This document shows, one piece after another, positions 1 to 12,333 of a stretch of DNA of 64,000 bases. Both the position numbers and the translations under genes were made by a program. The DNA is taken from NCBI RefSeq assembly GCF_026745355.1, contig NC_079205.1, positions 47,277,027-47,341,026 on the forward strand. The letters are read 5' to 3'. The notes beneath the pieces are model-generated. The model saw nothing but the letters and a program-made list of their open reading frames with translations. It searched no databases and was not told the DNA's origin. Every line of letters begins with the position of its first letter. The stretch's first letter is position 1. This DNA comes from Beta vulgaris subsp. vulgaris (Eukaryota; Streptophyta; Magnoliopsida; Caryophyllales; Amaranthaceae).

Positions 1-1262
1 AATTAATACATTATTAATATTCAATCGTTATAATTTTTACTAATATATAATGAAAGATATTTAAGTTCAAAGAAGTGCATTGGGAGACACGCACAGAGAA
101 AGTGAGAATGATAAAAAAAACAGAGGGAGTATATATCAAGGGGTAACAATAATTGCCAACTAGTGGACTTTGAATCATAAACCCTTCTTGATGTTAATCT
201 AGCGGTAATAATAATAATAATAATATGACTTGTGAGTCATAAATATATCTCCTTTTCTCATAAACAAATTATTAAACATTCAAAGTTCATAAAAATCAAT
301 GAAACTTTTCCGTGTAAAAATAAATTAAATTTTTCAAAAAGGATAACAAAACATTCATATAAAAATGATTGATAAAATCATTCTTTCTTTCCACTCCCAA
401 GAGTAAATATTAAAATATTGTAACCATTTTAACCAAATTTCTGAATTCATTCAACCATTAAATCAATAAACAACTTTAACACATTAAACTACATTAATTT
501 CAAAACATCTAGCTATATAACGTACCTTGATCTTGCACAAAGAGTATATTAGTGTCTTCACTTAGTCTTATGCTTGAGCGATCTCCTAACCAACTAATAA
601 TATAAAAATCTAATAAGCAACTTATCACAAGAACTTAAGCATGAATTTAAACATGAATGACCTATCATGAACATAATATTTTTAAGTATGAAATATGAAA
701 ATCTTTTTCTTAAACCAAAGAAAATTCGAGCTTGAATAAGATTTATGAAATTAGAATAGATTAAGAAGAGAAGGAAGAACCTTGAAGTAAAAGAGTGGAT
801 TATTCAAAGTTTTTGTGTGGAAAAGATGGCTTAAGGTATGAGGTATTTATAAGAGTATAATAGGTAGTAGTATTTAATTTCCAAAATTAAATAGTTTGTA
901 ACCTTCACCATAAATTAGGAGATTAATCCAAGATTTGTAACCTTCATCATAAATTTGGAACTTCTGAAAAAAATCAAAACCCCCACTCATCATAAGGGTG
1001 GCCGGCCGTAAGCCCTATTTTTTCTTTTTAGAAAAAAACTCCATCATTTAAATGTTTTTTTTTTAAAAAAAAACTCATTTTAGTGAAATTTTAACTAGGC
1101 TATAATTTTAAAAGTCTGACAAATCCTAGTTTGGCGCCATTTTACGCCAAAATAATTTTAAATCATTGGAAATACTAAAATACCTTTTGCTTAATATATT
1201 TATGTTAGAAAATAAATATTTAATTATCTAAATAAATACTAAAAAATATGGGGTATTACAGA
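1..1262 (-). mobile_element. Decayed LTR-retrotransposon remnant (probable LTR, minus strand)
   Basis: AT-rich DNA with no coding potential. On the minus strand it begins at 1262 with TGTAATACCCC, the kind of TGTAA(C/T)ACCCC start seen in many plant Ty3/Gypsy LTRs. A primer-binding-like sequence (minus strand TGGTATCAGAG, about 1328-1339) lies just outside it. A short AAT run sits near 205-225. I see neither the other LTR boundary nor a partner copy, so the class is inferred. Confidence 0.4.
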
Positions 1263-1900
1263 AGTGAAAGGTTCAAACTTTGGCACATATTAGGAAAATT
1301 TCAAACAAAATTTACTTAACCTTGCAACTCTGATACCATAAAGAAAGTTTATACTTTCTATTTAGTGAAAAACTAGTTTTAATTTCTTGGGTATTAAGTC
1401 ACCTATAATTTTCTCTCATATATGAACAAGATTGTGATCCTTTTTGTGTTCCTATACAATGTGTTTTTCTTACCTAAGCTATGGTAAAAATGTGAATATT
1501 TCTAGTACATAAAACCTAGAATCAAGACAATTAGACAATAGCATACATAAGCAGACAAAATACAAATGTACAACTGTCTTGGGACATTTGGTTAGGGAGG
1601 ATCAATAATGCACATGATTCCAGGTGAATATGTTTCTACATGATCCCAAGTTGGTGTAGTTATATGAGGTGTCCAGCCGCCATAGAGTACATATTTCTTT
1701 ATCTTTGCTCGGGTCTGATAAGGATGATAAAGACCCTAGATTATAGAAAGGTATGATCACTACATGAGAAGACTGAACAACAGCTTCAGAAATGTAATAG
1801 CTTGGTTTTCAAGAAGCTTCTATTAAGGAATGAACAAAATTATTTATTTAAATAGTCTTTTATAATTTCCATTTTGGTGTTGTTAATTTGATCTTTGTAT
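1263..1900. other. Non-coding spacer between LTR remnants
   Basis: AT-rich sequence without a supported gene. It contains the tRNA-iMet-type primer-binding-like motif near 1330 (minus strand) and otherwise nothing I can classify. It is probably degraded internal sequence of the neighbouring retroelement. Confidence 0.35.
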
Positions 1901-4900
1901 GAGAGTTATGATTGGAAGCAAAATCAGATTTTTAAACCTTATGCATTAAAATTACAAAATTGCCCTAAAAAAAAAAGGGGGAGAAGAACAAAAAAACCCA
2001 TTTCCTGTTTTTTCATTTCTCTCGTGGCTTTTCTAAGTTTCTAGAGAAATCTTTATTCTCTAATGTTTTTCTAAATTCTCCTAAACTAGATTACCTACAA
2101 GATTAAGAGCAATTGAAACCCCCAAAAACCTATTTTCCTTCTCTCTTATTTCTTCTTCTCCGTTTTTCGTCAATCTGTTTCTGCAATTTTCTCTAACATG
2201 CAATCCAAATTTGCTCCTTGTTTCTTCATCAAAGTTGTAGATCTCTTTGAGTTATTGAATTTAGGCACAAAAATCGTCCAATTCAAAGTTCGGAGCTATG
2301 AGTTATGCTCTTTACAAGTTTCGTGTTGCTGCTGAACTTTTTGACGCGTTGCTGCTGTGTGTTCTTTCGTGCTACGGTGCTGCTGCGTGTGTGTGTGATT
2401 CATGCATAGTTGTTGTTGGTGCTTGCAACCATCATCTCCTTCATCTCTTTTATGGGGGTATAAGTATAAGCTCTCTTCCTCCTCTTTTCAATTCCAAGAA
2501 TTCAAATCCCTCTTGAAATGGGTTCTATTTCAATTTTATGATTTCACAAATAAATTGGGTTCTTAATCTTGCTTTTGATATACAAAAAAAAAATCAGTTT
2601 GTGGTATAGTTAGTTAAACGTAAAGATTGAATATTTCCTTTTATTTAATGGATTGGAGCTTATAGTATGAATTGATCCTTCTGAATTAAGTAAGATTATA
2701 AAATTTGATTTATATAAATTATGTTGTTTGATTATATTCTCTATACATTAGAATGGGAAATTAGAATTATCATGTGAGATAGAAAAATGTGAATTGGAAA
2801 GTGAAATAGTTTGTATTTAAGAGTTATAGTTAGTTCATAAAAGAGTTTAGAAGGTATGAGCAAGTAATTTCATTTATCTGAATCATAGTAGAGATGAATG
2901 TTAATTATTGTTATTATTGTTGTGAGGTGATTATTGGAGATTGAGTATGAATAATGAGATATTGGACTCTCGAAGATTTTTATGGAGTCGAGTGCTATTT
3001 AAAGATGCGTAGAGGTACACATTGTCCATCCACTTTTGATTGGAAATTGGTATTTTTGTATGATCATGAGAGTTCTCTGAAAAACATTGATTTTCAGCGT
3101 TAATTTATAATGTTCTTTCCGGAAGCTTTGAGCTACAATGATTGAGATGTTTCATAAGCTTACTGTATTTATAAATTGGAGTATTTGATAAGCAATTAGT
3201 GTATTGTTCAAAGCTGATGTTATTATATTAAATAAGTTTATGAATTATGATTTTGAACGATCTGATCTAAACTTACACTATCTAAGTACTACCATTCGTT
3301 GTACTAAACTTAATTATTTATGAGACTTAAGAGTATTAAATGGGATGTTGGATGATTGTATAATAGGTTTCTATTTTGCAAATTATGATTGTATATAAAT
3401 GAGTTCATAAGTGGGAGTGTTCAGACATAAATATCAAGTATAATCGTTATATCCACTAGACAAGTTATGAATTTATATTGTGGATGTAAATTATAGATAG
3501 ATGCTTGTGATGTGAATCATTATGACTATAATATGAGTCTTCAAAAGGAAGGAGTTTTCGATATAAATTGTGAGGGTTTTATCTTTCGATTTCTCTAAGT
3601 TCATAAACTAATTATTGTGTTATATGTTTGTGAGGAAAAGAAATCCAGATTATGATTAAATTATATTCTTTAAAAGCAACTTTAGGTATTCCCTGAAAGA
3701 AACTACTTTGGTTTACATTGGGAATTTACGGTACTATTGGAGCCAGCAATAAATCATTTGGGATATTAGATTTAATATGAAATTGTAAAGTTATAAGTAA
3801 GTTTTCCGAATGTGTTTTGGGAAGGAAGAGAATTTCAGACTAGAAGATATATCACATTATTTAGAGGTAGTCTTTGGAGAATTCTGAATCCTTGAAATGG
3901 ATTTTGTAAGATAGAACATATATGTTGGAGATGGTTGTGAGTTTGATGGATTGCTAAATAGGATTAAATGGAAAGGTTATTCTGCATGAAGAACATTTGT
4001 GTTTTAGATATAAAGTTTATATAGAATAAAAACTCTAATTTGGAGATATGGTCTTTTGGTAAGAAATGTTTGTTTTGGAGAATCCTTTATGGAAATGATT
4101 TAAAGTCGGTATTGAAAGAGATTTAGCCAAAGAAATTTTATAAAGGCTGATTTATACCAAGTTACTAGAATATTATGCAAGCAATTTAATTTGGGTATAT
4201 CTAGTACCCGAAAATGATTCTATTATGAGAATTTGAGATTTATGAATCTGAATTTTCGAAAATATGAATTTATGATTTTGTTTTTATGAGGGGAAGAAGC
4301 TGCTAAAGCAGTGACGAACAACATTCATAGGGCGAGTATTGCCATTATGTGTTAGAGCAGGTATTGCTCTGGAGCGGGTATTGCTCCGTTATGTGGGGTC
4401 ATGACCTAAAAGTCTTGCAAGCAGTACAAAATGGAAGAGGGAGACGTCCCTTGTAAAAAGCTTAGAGAATTCGCCTGTAAGGCAACTCTATTCGTGTTCT
4501 CTTCCCCAGTATGATATTGAAAGAAAAATAGAATATGTATTTGAGTATTCGAATGATTCCGTGGAAAGATATTTCAAACTTTAATTTCTGAAATAATGTT
4601 TTACTCACCCAAGTTATAGAGTTCATGCGCCGATTTTGGAAATGATTACCAAGGAACTTGTTAGGAATTTATGCAGGAGTTACTTATGATATGCATATGG
4701 ATTCAAGGTTTTTGGATCATATGGATTAAATGTTTTTGTGTATGATCCACAGAAGTGGGATAGATTTATTGACGTAAAGTATGTTAGAGTTGACTTCGGA
4801 AGATCGTATTAGTTCTATGGAAGTAGCATTACAAACTGTGTTCAAATATTTGTTATATACTTCTTTATTTATGACTTCGATGTATCTTGTTTGCAAATGT

Positions 4901-5402
4901 CTTGTAAATCTTGATTACAATTGTTTCATAAGATAAGTTTAAATCTGTAAATACGTTTTTAAGCCACTGAAAAGATGTTCTGGTTGGACAGTGTGTACTC
5001 AGTTTTTCTGATTTTGTTCTTGGAACCTGTCCTGGTGGGGGCAGAGTTCATAGTTAGTGATCTTGCAGGTTCGTGTGTGGAAAGCTCGGAATGGAGTAAA
5101 AGGAAGAATTTAGGTATCAAGGTTATAATTAGATGTAATGGTTCAGAGGTTGTATTTAGGGTTATATAACCTTATTTGTGAATAAATTATTATATTGCTT
5201 TAGAAGTCGAGCAAGGTATTATGTAATATGTTATTTGGTTATTGAGGATGATTTGTTGTGGGCCCTGGCCCACAGGTCCAGGATCGTTCTATAGGTTATG
5301 TTTCCACTGCAAGTGAATATAATTTGAGGTTATTAAGCGTTAATTGTAATTAGCGTATCTCAAGTGTGTTTAGCTAGCAGCTCGGAAGTGCGGGCTGTTA
5401 CA
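1900..5402 (+). mobile_element. Long LTR-like remnant ending in GGGCTGTTACA
   Basis: A long non-coding stretch ending at 5402 with GGGCTGTTACA, the usual 3' terminus of plant Ty3/Gypsy LTRs that begin TGTAACA. The pyrimidine-rich leader near 2000-2230 and the short reading frame at 2298-2516 resemble LTR leader DNA rather than a gene. A short repeated phrase around 4330-4390 (units reading roughly GAGCGGGTATTGCTC) is also present. The 5' boundary is not visible. Lineage (chromovirus/Tekay-like) is inference. Confidence 0.38.
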
Positions 5403-6610
5403 GGAAAGGTCATGAAGCACTGCACATGCCTCTCTCTATAAAGACAAAAATTTGAATCGAAACACTCTAATACACTGTCGCTTACTCCTTCAAAGAATTA
5501 GTACTTCCTTCCAAACACCATCAACAACAAGTGTTAGGAGTAGGATATCAGCTCCAAAAGTCCATCCTTAATCAAATTAGGAAGGAAAGCTGATGGAAGA
5601 AGGTGATGACTGATGAGTATGTAATGCTTCTTTTTGGTGGTGATGCTCTGCCATAAATGAGGTCAACTTGACTATTAATAATTTTCATGATTGTTGATGG
5701 ATGGAAAATAATCTCATTACGACGAAGCCAACCATGAAGACCAAATCATAATTACAAAGCTAATAACCCACACCATAAGAAGGAGTGTGTACCTGTACAA
5801 GACTAGATTGGACCAATGGACCGAAATATGGAATATCTATTGACTGGGACTGGACACAAATATTACGGTCCATCACAGATTTCAATCTGGGTTCGATGGT
5901 CTGATTGGAGCCGAACATGTATTTTTTAAAATTTTTTTTGTTTAGATTTAAACATATTGATGAATTAGATACATTAATATTTAATAGATCTAAAGGCAAT
6001 AAAGATTAAGTTTTTACCTTTCTAACTATTAAACTATTTCTAACCTTTAAACTTTCTTTTACTAAGAAAAACAGAAATTCCGTTCCATCGGTTCAGACTG
6101 GAAAATTTTGGGTTTGGACTATACCGAAAACTCAGAATCACAAATTTTAATGGGCTGGAGACCGGTCTAGTCTGGTCTGAATTTCAGTACCAATCCAAAT
6201 CTGCATACCCTTACAAATGAGTACAAGCATCATCCTATACTAGAGCCGATCAAGATTGGTTCGGCCTGTCCCGTCCCGAAAGGGCAGTAGGCTTGGGCAC
6301 CAAAGTGTAGCATGAAGTTGGGATTTGGTCTGGTACATGGTGGCCCTACTTCAATTCATGCAGGGTTTTGAGAAAGAGTGCAAACCCAATTTTTGGCCTG
6401 AGCCGACTATCTGAACTTCTGAGTTCCCCACATTAAGCATAGGCACACAATATGATGCATAGTAACTAGTAAATGGATATTGATTAAAGGGGAAAAAAAA
6501 GCAAAAATAGCACAAAATTCAAAAAGCGCGCAAAGCAAATGCATTAGTGAGGAGATAGAAGTTGTGAAGCCAAACCCTAAGTCTTCACATTCGTTTTTCA
6601 GTTTTTTACT
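5403..6610. other. Intergenic sequence, possible degraded hAT-like element
   Basis: No gene is supported. The stretch at about 5790-6215 is rich in short motifs such as GGTCTGG, ACCGAA and GGTTCGG and has weakly matching ends, which suggests an old hAT-type non-autonomous element, but no clean target-site duplication was found. The open frame on the minus strand at 5760-5999 falls inside this repeat and is not believed to be a gene. Confidence 0.3.
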
Positions 6611-6824
6611 CTCTTTAAAGTGTTCAGCTTGTTAATTGCATCCCTTTCATTTCAATCTCTTCAATTGCAGTCTCAAATAAACCAAACACATTTAAGTTGC
6701 AACCTAAAAGGCATGAACATAGGTTGGATTTGGGCTGCACTTTATAAGTGTTTTTTTAATTGAGGCTGCAATTGAAGAGATTTACTTGAAAGGGTTGCAA
6801 TTAACAAAGTGGACACTTTAAAGG
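6611..6824. mobile_element. Foldback MITE with about 65-bp inverted repeats
   Basis: The arm at about 6612-6675 is matched in inverted orientation by about 6758-6823 with only scattered differences. Shared blocks include TTTAAAGTGT and CTCTTCAATTGCAG. The spacer is about 80 bp. No clear target-site duplication was found, so the superfamily is not assigned. Confidence 0.6.
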
Positions 6825-6950
6825 ACTGCATTTGACAAAAAAATCAAAATAAAAACAAGGGAAATAGGAAGAATACTTTGGATTTTTGGGACACCATAAA
6901 TGGAATACGAGAATTATATTTTGTGACGAAGGAAGTAGTTACTAAATTAA

Positions 6951-7380
6951 CTAGATTCAAATGCACGCAATGCGTGCTTTGAGCTATAAAAAATTTACAA
7001 TAATCGTAGTATATTAGCATTATAATTTTAACCCTAAGAAAAATGAAAATTAGAGATAAAAGTTAGTTGTAGATCTGGTCAGTTATTCATGGGAATTTAA
7101 CTATTTCTTTGGGAATATTATTTTTTTTTTTAAAAATTGATAATCTGGATCGAGTAATTTTTTTTTAAAAAAGATTGGGTAGTTATTCATTCATTCTAAA
7201 TTCTTCGATTTTGATGCAATTTTCCCCCCTTTTTTTCATTAAATAATGTACTCAGTTACTCTTTTTAAGTTTCTTCTACTCTTTTTTCCTTTTCTTACTT
7301 TTTTTTATGATCCAAATTTTTGGATCAATTATTGGCTTCTAAACAAAACCTAGTTTAGGGCTCGTGCCTCGGATAACTTG
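6951..7380 (-). mobile_element. Helitron 3' end (partial, minus strand)
   Basis: Read on the minus strand, a GC hairpin (GCACGCATTGCGTGC, about 6962-6976) is followed after a short spacer by CTAG at 6951-6954 and then T. This is the Helitron 3' signature: a hairpin then CTAG, inserted between A and T. The same hairpin type ends the element at 18303-18947. I could not find the 5' TC end to the right, so the upper limit is approximate. The sequence inside is AT-rich and non-coding. Confidence 0.5.
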
Positions 7381-7579
7381 CTAGTAGAGGCGACTACAGG
7401 GCTGGTCAAATCGAACCAAGTCCTAAACTGAGCCGTTAAAAGATCGCTCGATCCGCTAGATGATCGGGTCTATACCGGCCCGAAACCGGTATAATCCCCC
7501 ATAATTTTATGAATTATATATATATATTTCAATGTATATTTATATATATGTTAGTATTTAAATAATTAATTTCTTAGGG

Positions 7580-10500
7580 TATTGACTATTTGAAAGTCAA
7601 AGGGATTATTTAATAATTTTAGATAATAAAAAAAATTATTTAGTCATAGTTTGAAAAATTATTTAATAGTTTAATTATATTTTTCTGAGTTGTAGTGTAA
7701 AAGATTTTAAAATGGGTTAGAGGAACCCAACTCAACTCAAGTACTTAATCATCAAATGATTATTAAAAGCCCAAACACATTTTCCTAAGCCCACAAGAGG
7801 TTACCTATATAAACCCAACAATCCAAAATTGCCACACATTAATCACTAAGCCTAATTTTCTCTCATCTTTTTTCTTTTCTCTCTTCTCCCACACGGTCTT
7901 CCTCCTCCTCTCTCTCGATTTTCCTTGGTGCCGTGTCCTCCTCTCTTCTCTCTTTGATTTATTTTCTGCCTCGTCTATTTTATTTCATGTTAAGTTTATG
8001 CTTTAAGGATTGATTTAATATTTTCATGATTAAAGTTTTTAGTTTTGATGATTTAAATATAAATTTTAGATTATATGATTTGCATAATAAAGAAATTAAA
8101 TTTCAGATTTGTTAATTATGTTTAAAATAGGATTTTAAGCATTAAAGCATGAATCGTTTAGGGTTTTATGAGTTGAAAATTGTAGTACTATATTATAGTT
8201 TATGAAAATTGATACTCTTATGTTTAAGAATTTTTTTGTCCCAAACCACCTTACCTTTGTGCCACTTTGCGAGAAACTACCTTAAGTACACGAAATTGTC
8301 CAAAACTACCTTAAGTTGTAAAAACAACTGTTGACCACTACCTGATTGGTTTAAAGAAAAGTTGACCGTGGTTTTCAGTTCAATAATAACAACGTGCTGG
8401 ACACGTGACCGAATCTTTTTTGCCATTTTTCATCCACTTCCCTCCATTCCTCATTTCAGTGTTAATGGTGGTGGTAGAGTGTGGGTAGGGCAATTTTTGG
8501 TTGCATGTTTCCGATTTGTGGACGAGATTTGGGTTCTCGAGTCGTGGGTACTGGGTAGGGCGATTTGTGAGTTATGGTGGGTTGTCGTATAGGTTGTAGC
8601 ATTTGACAGTTGGTGGTTGTATATGGATGTGGCTTGTGGTGGGTGCTCGTGTTGGTGGTTGTGAGTTGCAATGGGTAGTTGTGGGTTGTAGTGGGTGGAC
8701 GTAGTGCTTGTGTTGGGTGCTCATATTGGTGATTGTGGGTTGCAATGGGTGGTCGTAGTGGTTGTGGCGAGCAACGATGGGTGCTCGTATTTGTAGTTGT
8801 GGCTAGGAAAAGGTGATGGCATTGGGTGCTTGGCAAAAAATTCGATTCATGTGCTTGGCACATGACTATTATTGTGCATAAAACCATGGTCAACTGGTTG
8901 AAAAACCATTTGGGTATTGGTCAACAATGGTTTTATGGAGTTCAGGTAGTTTTAGACACTTTCGTTTACTTAAGGTAGTTTCTCACAAAGTGACACAAAG
9001 TTAAGGTGGTTTGGGACGAAAAATCCTATGTTCAACTATGTTTTAAAGGGTTTAAAACATACTATAAGTTACTGAAATTTTTACTAGTATGCTTATGATG
9101 GATTTTTAATCGACGAAGTATGGATTTTTGAGGGTTTTAAATGTCTAATATGGTAGTAATATACTAGGAGACATTAATAGTTGAATTTTTAATGATCAAA
9201 AAAAAAAAATTACACACTTTTAAAGAGGGTTTTAAATATTTTAAAGTTGTTGGAATTTTATTTGAGTATTGATGAGTGGTTGTATTGATATTTGGTAGGC
9301 CGAGAATTCTCTTTAGGCGACTTCTAAGGTTGATAAAGCGGCCTTGCATATTGCCTACACATGGTACGTACATACCTATGTGCTGGCAGACTAGTATCAT
9401 GTCCTAAGATTAGGATTGATGTAGCACCATGTATAAAGAACTATTTATAATTCATATGTGATTTATATTCAAGTAGAATTACATGTTTTGTGCTGTTGTC
9501 TAAAGCATGTTATTGTCTATGTTGGTTGTATTGTGTTTGTATGGAGGATTGATGCAAGTATATGAGATTGAGAACTTTATTTAATAAATTCACATGAGGG
9601 ATTAATAATCATGTTGTTATTTGATCATGAATTGGATCATGTTATTTCCTTTGGATTATTTTATTTACTTTATGAGGATTGAAAGCCTTATTTGGTAAGT
9701 TGGTTATTCACCTATAAAACATTGGTTGATTATTGACTTGGATCAACAAATAAATAATGGTTATGAAACTAATAATGGATCTATTCTTGGATTGTTAAGT
9801 TGTTGATCACCTTATCCAATCTTAAGATAAAAATAGAAGTTTCATGTATCCTTGATGATTATATTGTTTGTTTTTACTTAGTGAATCATAACAAGTAAAT
9901 AAATTATTAATCACTTAAAGTGGAAAGTGAATAGCAATAAGTTTTAGACTTGTGCATGTTTGAAGTGTTGGACTAGTATGAGTTGGATTACATGGTGGTA
10001 GCCCATGACTTTTCTTGAGACCGAATTGATCATCGTGTCCTATTTTATTTAATTAGTACTTCGATATCGTTGGTCATGGGAGTACGGAGTCGCGCCCATA
10101 CTCCGTCTTCTAAATTGAAGACTAGATTGATTTGAACAACTCTTTCCATTGCCTATTCAATCTAAATTTAATTAATTTATTGGTTGTGGAGTCAAGTTCA
10201 ACAAGTTAGTTTGTCATGTCATTATGTTACTATTTAACTTTGTTTTAATATTGTTACTATCATGTTAGGTTTTATATTTATTTATTATGTAATACTCAAC
10301 TTTGCTGATTACGTGCTTTTGGGTGTATGTCGGTCATGGCTGTGCCTTATTGATTATGTGATGACCATTTGGTGAGCAGTCTCTCAGGATCAATAATGCA
10401 TCGTCCTTTCTAGTTTTCAAGATGATGCATCATAAGTTCGGGATTCGTGGAGAGCTTGTGTTAGCATAATACTTTTAGTTGACTTTTGATTATGGTTTGA

Positions 10501-10760
10501 GTATTTGACTTTTAATTTGGTTTGGTTTAGAGTTGACTTTATGGTTGACTAAGTTATCAAGATTTCAAAGTTATTTATTATTTTCGCTGCAAAATTCTGA
10601 ATAAGCCGATACGTTATTAGATGGGCGATAATGCTGGGATAGTTCTCTAAGTTTTATATTAAAAAGGTATCTTGAAAATTAGAGAATTGTCGCGGTGTTA
10701 TCGGACAACCAAACAAGTTCTCGTAGGCCAAATTGATGAGTAAGAAAATTGCTTGATCGT
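7580..10760 (+). mobile_element. LTR-retrotransposon remnant, interrupted by a Mutator-like element
   Basis: Non-coding DNA that looks like a long LTR. A TATA motif (TATATAAA near 7806) is followed by a pyrimidine-rich leader (7850-7970), as in plant LTR promoters. Further on there are LTR-like phrases, including a GGAGTACGGAGTC...ACTCCGTC inverted pair near 10078-10110. The region is split by the element at 8229-9027. LTR boundaries and partner copies are not visible. Confidence 0.35.
8229..9027. mobile_element. Non-autonomous Mutator-like element with long terminal inverted repeats
   Basis: The ends are inverted repeats of over 100 bp: the outer left end reads TTGTCCCAAACCACCTTA and the right arm (about 8890-9027) is its complement. 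The flanks are ATGTTTAAG (8220-8228) and ATGTTCAAC (9028-9036), a 9-bp target-site duplication with two changes, and 9 bp is the Mutator size. The interior is G/T-rich and built of degenerate repeats such as TGGGTTGTAGTGGGTGG. The long Pro/Thr/His-rich reading frame on the minus strand (8462-8893) is a product of those repeats, not a gene. No transposase is present. Confidence 0.75.
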
Positions 10761-11099
10761 AGCCCCATATCAGGCTGTGAACCGTATTCAGCTCTGAATC
10801 GGATCGTTAACCATACTCAATCATGAACATCCCCGTCAAACTAGTCGAGAACATGTATAAAATACTTCATAATCGGCCCAGTTATCAAAAACACTAGTGT
10901 ACATGGACGGTACCAAAAACTATTTATTGTAAATGCTATTGCAGATACAATTAAAATTTAAAAATCAAAATGCATTTTCATTTAAGCATGAAAGAAAACA
11001 TGGAATTGGTAGGCCAAACCTGAACCACCCGAGCCCTGAACTAGACTGAACCGGGCCAAACCGGTTCAGGTTTGGGACTATTGCTAGCACTCATTGAGA
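10761..11099. other. Intergenic sequence with GGTTCAGG/CCGAACC-type motifs
   Basis: No gene seen. Repeated short motifs (AACCGG, GGGCCAAACCGGTTCAGG) near 11030-11080 suggest part of a degraded non-autonomous DNA transposon, but I could not define both ends. Confidence 0.25.
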
Positions 11100-12333
11100 A
11101 CCTCGTTGATATTTTACTACAATTCTTAAGCATAATTCATCTTGTTCATGATTCTTCATAGCATACTTGTTTTGCAATTGATTGTTTGCGGTAAGATTGA
11201 TTGATCTCTCTCTGGCTTGATTTAACTTTACTATGCAGACACCTTAACCTAAGTGAGCTTTTGTGCCTGATAAACTGACGTATCTGTGTCAGTACTATTT
11301 TTTTTCTTGAGTGATTAGTTCCTTGGTGTCGTATTGATCTTGACTTTGACTTGGTACTCCTTGATATTTGATAGTGCATGCGTTTTGATATGATTGAGGC
11401 GTTTTATTTCATGATCTTAGCTCCAGAGTTCTTCTTATTTTCATATTATCCTTCCTCTAACCCCGCTGAGCCTTTTCTGATTTTATTTGATTGCTACCTA
11501 CATTACAAGCCTTATCCTCATTTGATTCTTGTCCCAAGCCTAGCTTGGGGGAGCGAGTATTAGTTTTGGTTTGGTTTGTATTGAATTGTAGTGCGCTGTT
11601 TGTGGTTTAGAATGATGGAAAAGTATGTTTAGTGAGCTTTGAAATTGAATTGAAAGTGTGAAAAAAAAAATGAAAAAAAAAAATGAAAAATGAAATGAAA
11701 AATAAGTGAAAGAAAAAAAGAGAGTTGAGAATAAAAGTGAAAAAGGGTTACTATTGAATTTCTTGAATCGAAAAAAGTTTGGTTATTTTTGGAGAATTGT
11801 TGGTCGTTGTGTGGAGTTGTGACCTGTCTTGGATACGTTTTCAGTTATTTGATGCTCCCCCTTATTGGCTTTTCCACCACAATTTCCAAATTATTTTTCA
11901 TACCTTTGAACCTGAGCCTCATTAAAACCCTTAAAAGTCCTTTTGATCATCATGTATTGTATTGTTGAGTATTAAGTGAGTCAAAACGTCAAAGTTAAAG
12001 AGTATGTGTTTCATCTGAGTCAATTTGATTTAGGTTGAGTGCCATTGTTTGCCCCTTAAACACATGAGAGTATGAGTGCACATAACTATAGTGAGGTCTG
12101 TCAAAGTTTGGTTAAGTCGAACTTGGGGTAGATGGTTTGCGATTGTGTTACATGACATGCTATTCGGCTTTGTTCAGGTTTGTTTCGATGCTTGTCTTGT
12201 GTAGTGATTATATCTCTCTCGCTTTCAATTGAGTGTTTGGCCCTATTGTAGTCCCATTTTGTAGGTCATCTTTCTTTTCCAATGTCTATATCTTATTGCT
12301 TGGGGACAAGCAATGGTTTAGCTTGGGGGAATT
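11100..12333 (+). mobile_element. 3' internal region of an Athila-type retrotransposon, with polypurine tract
   Basis: Non-coding internal sequence leading into the LTR at 12334. It ends with GGGGACAAGCAATGG (12302-12316) and then GCTTGGGGGAA (12321-12331), the purine-rich tract that primes plus-strand synthesis next to a 3' LTR. A purine-rich AAAAATGAAAA stretch lies at 11657-11745. Reading frames at 11146-11379 and 11378-11563 are short and show no recognisable domain. Confidence 0.6.

Noticed and set aside
2298..2516. 72-codon Cys-rich frame as a small secreted peptide gene
   Set aside because: It sits in LTR-leader-like DNA, lacks promoter and family resemblance, and its Cys content follows TGT/TGC-rich repeats.
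6951..7380. Complete minus-strand Helitron
   Set aside because: Only the 3' end is clear; no TC start found to the right, so I list it as partial.
8462..8893. 143-codon minus-strand frame, Pro/Thr/His-rich
   Set aside because: It lies wholly inside a Mutator-like element and follows its tandem repeats, with no domain or start context.
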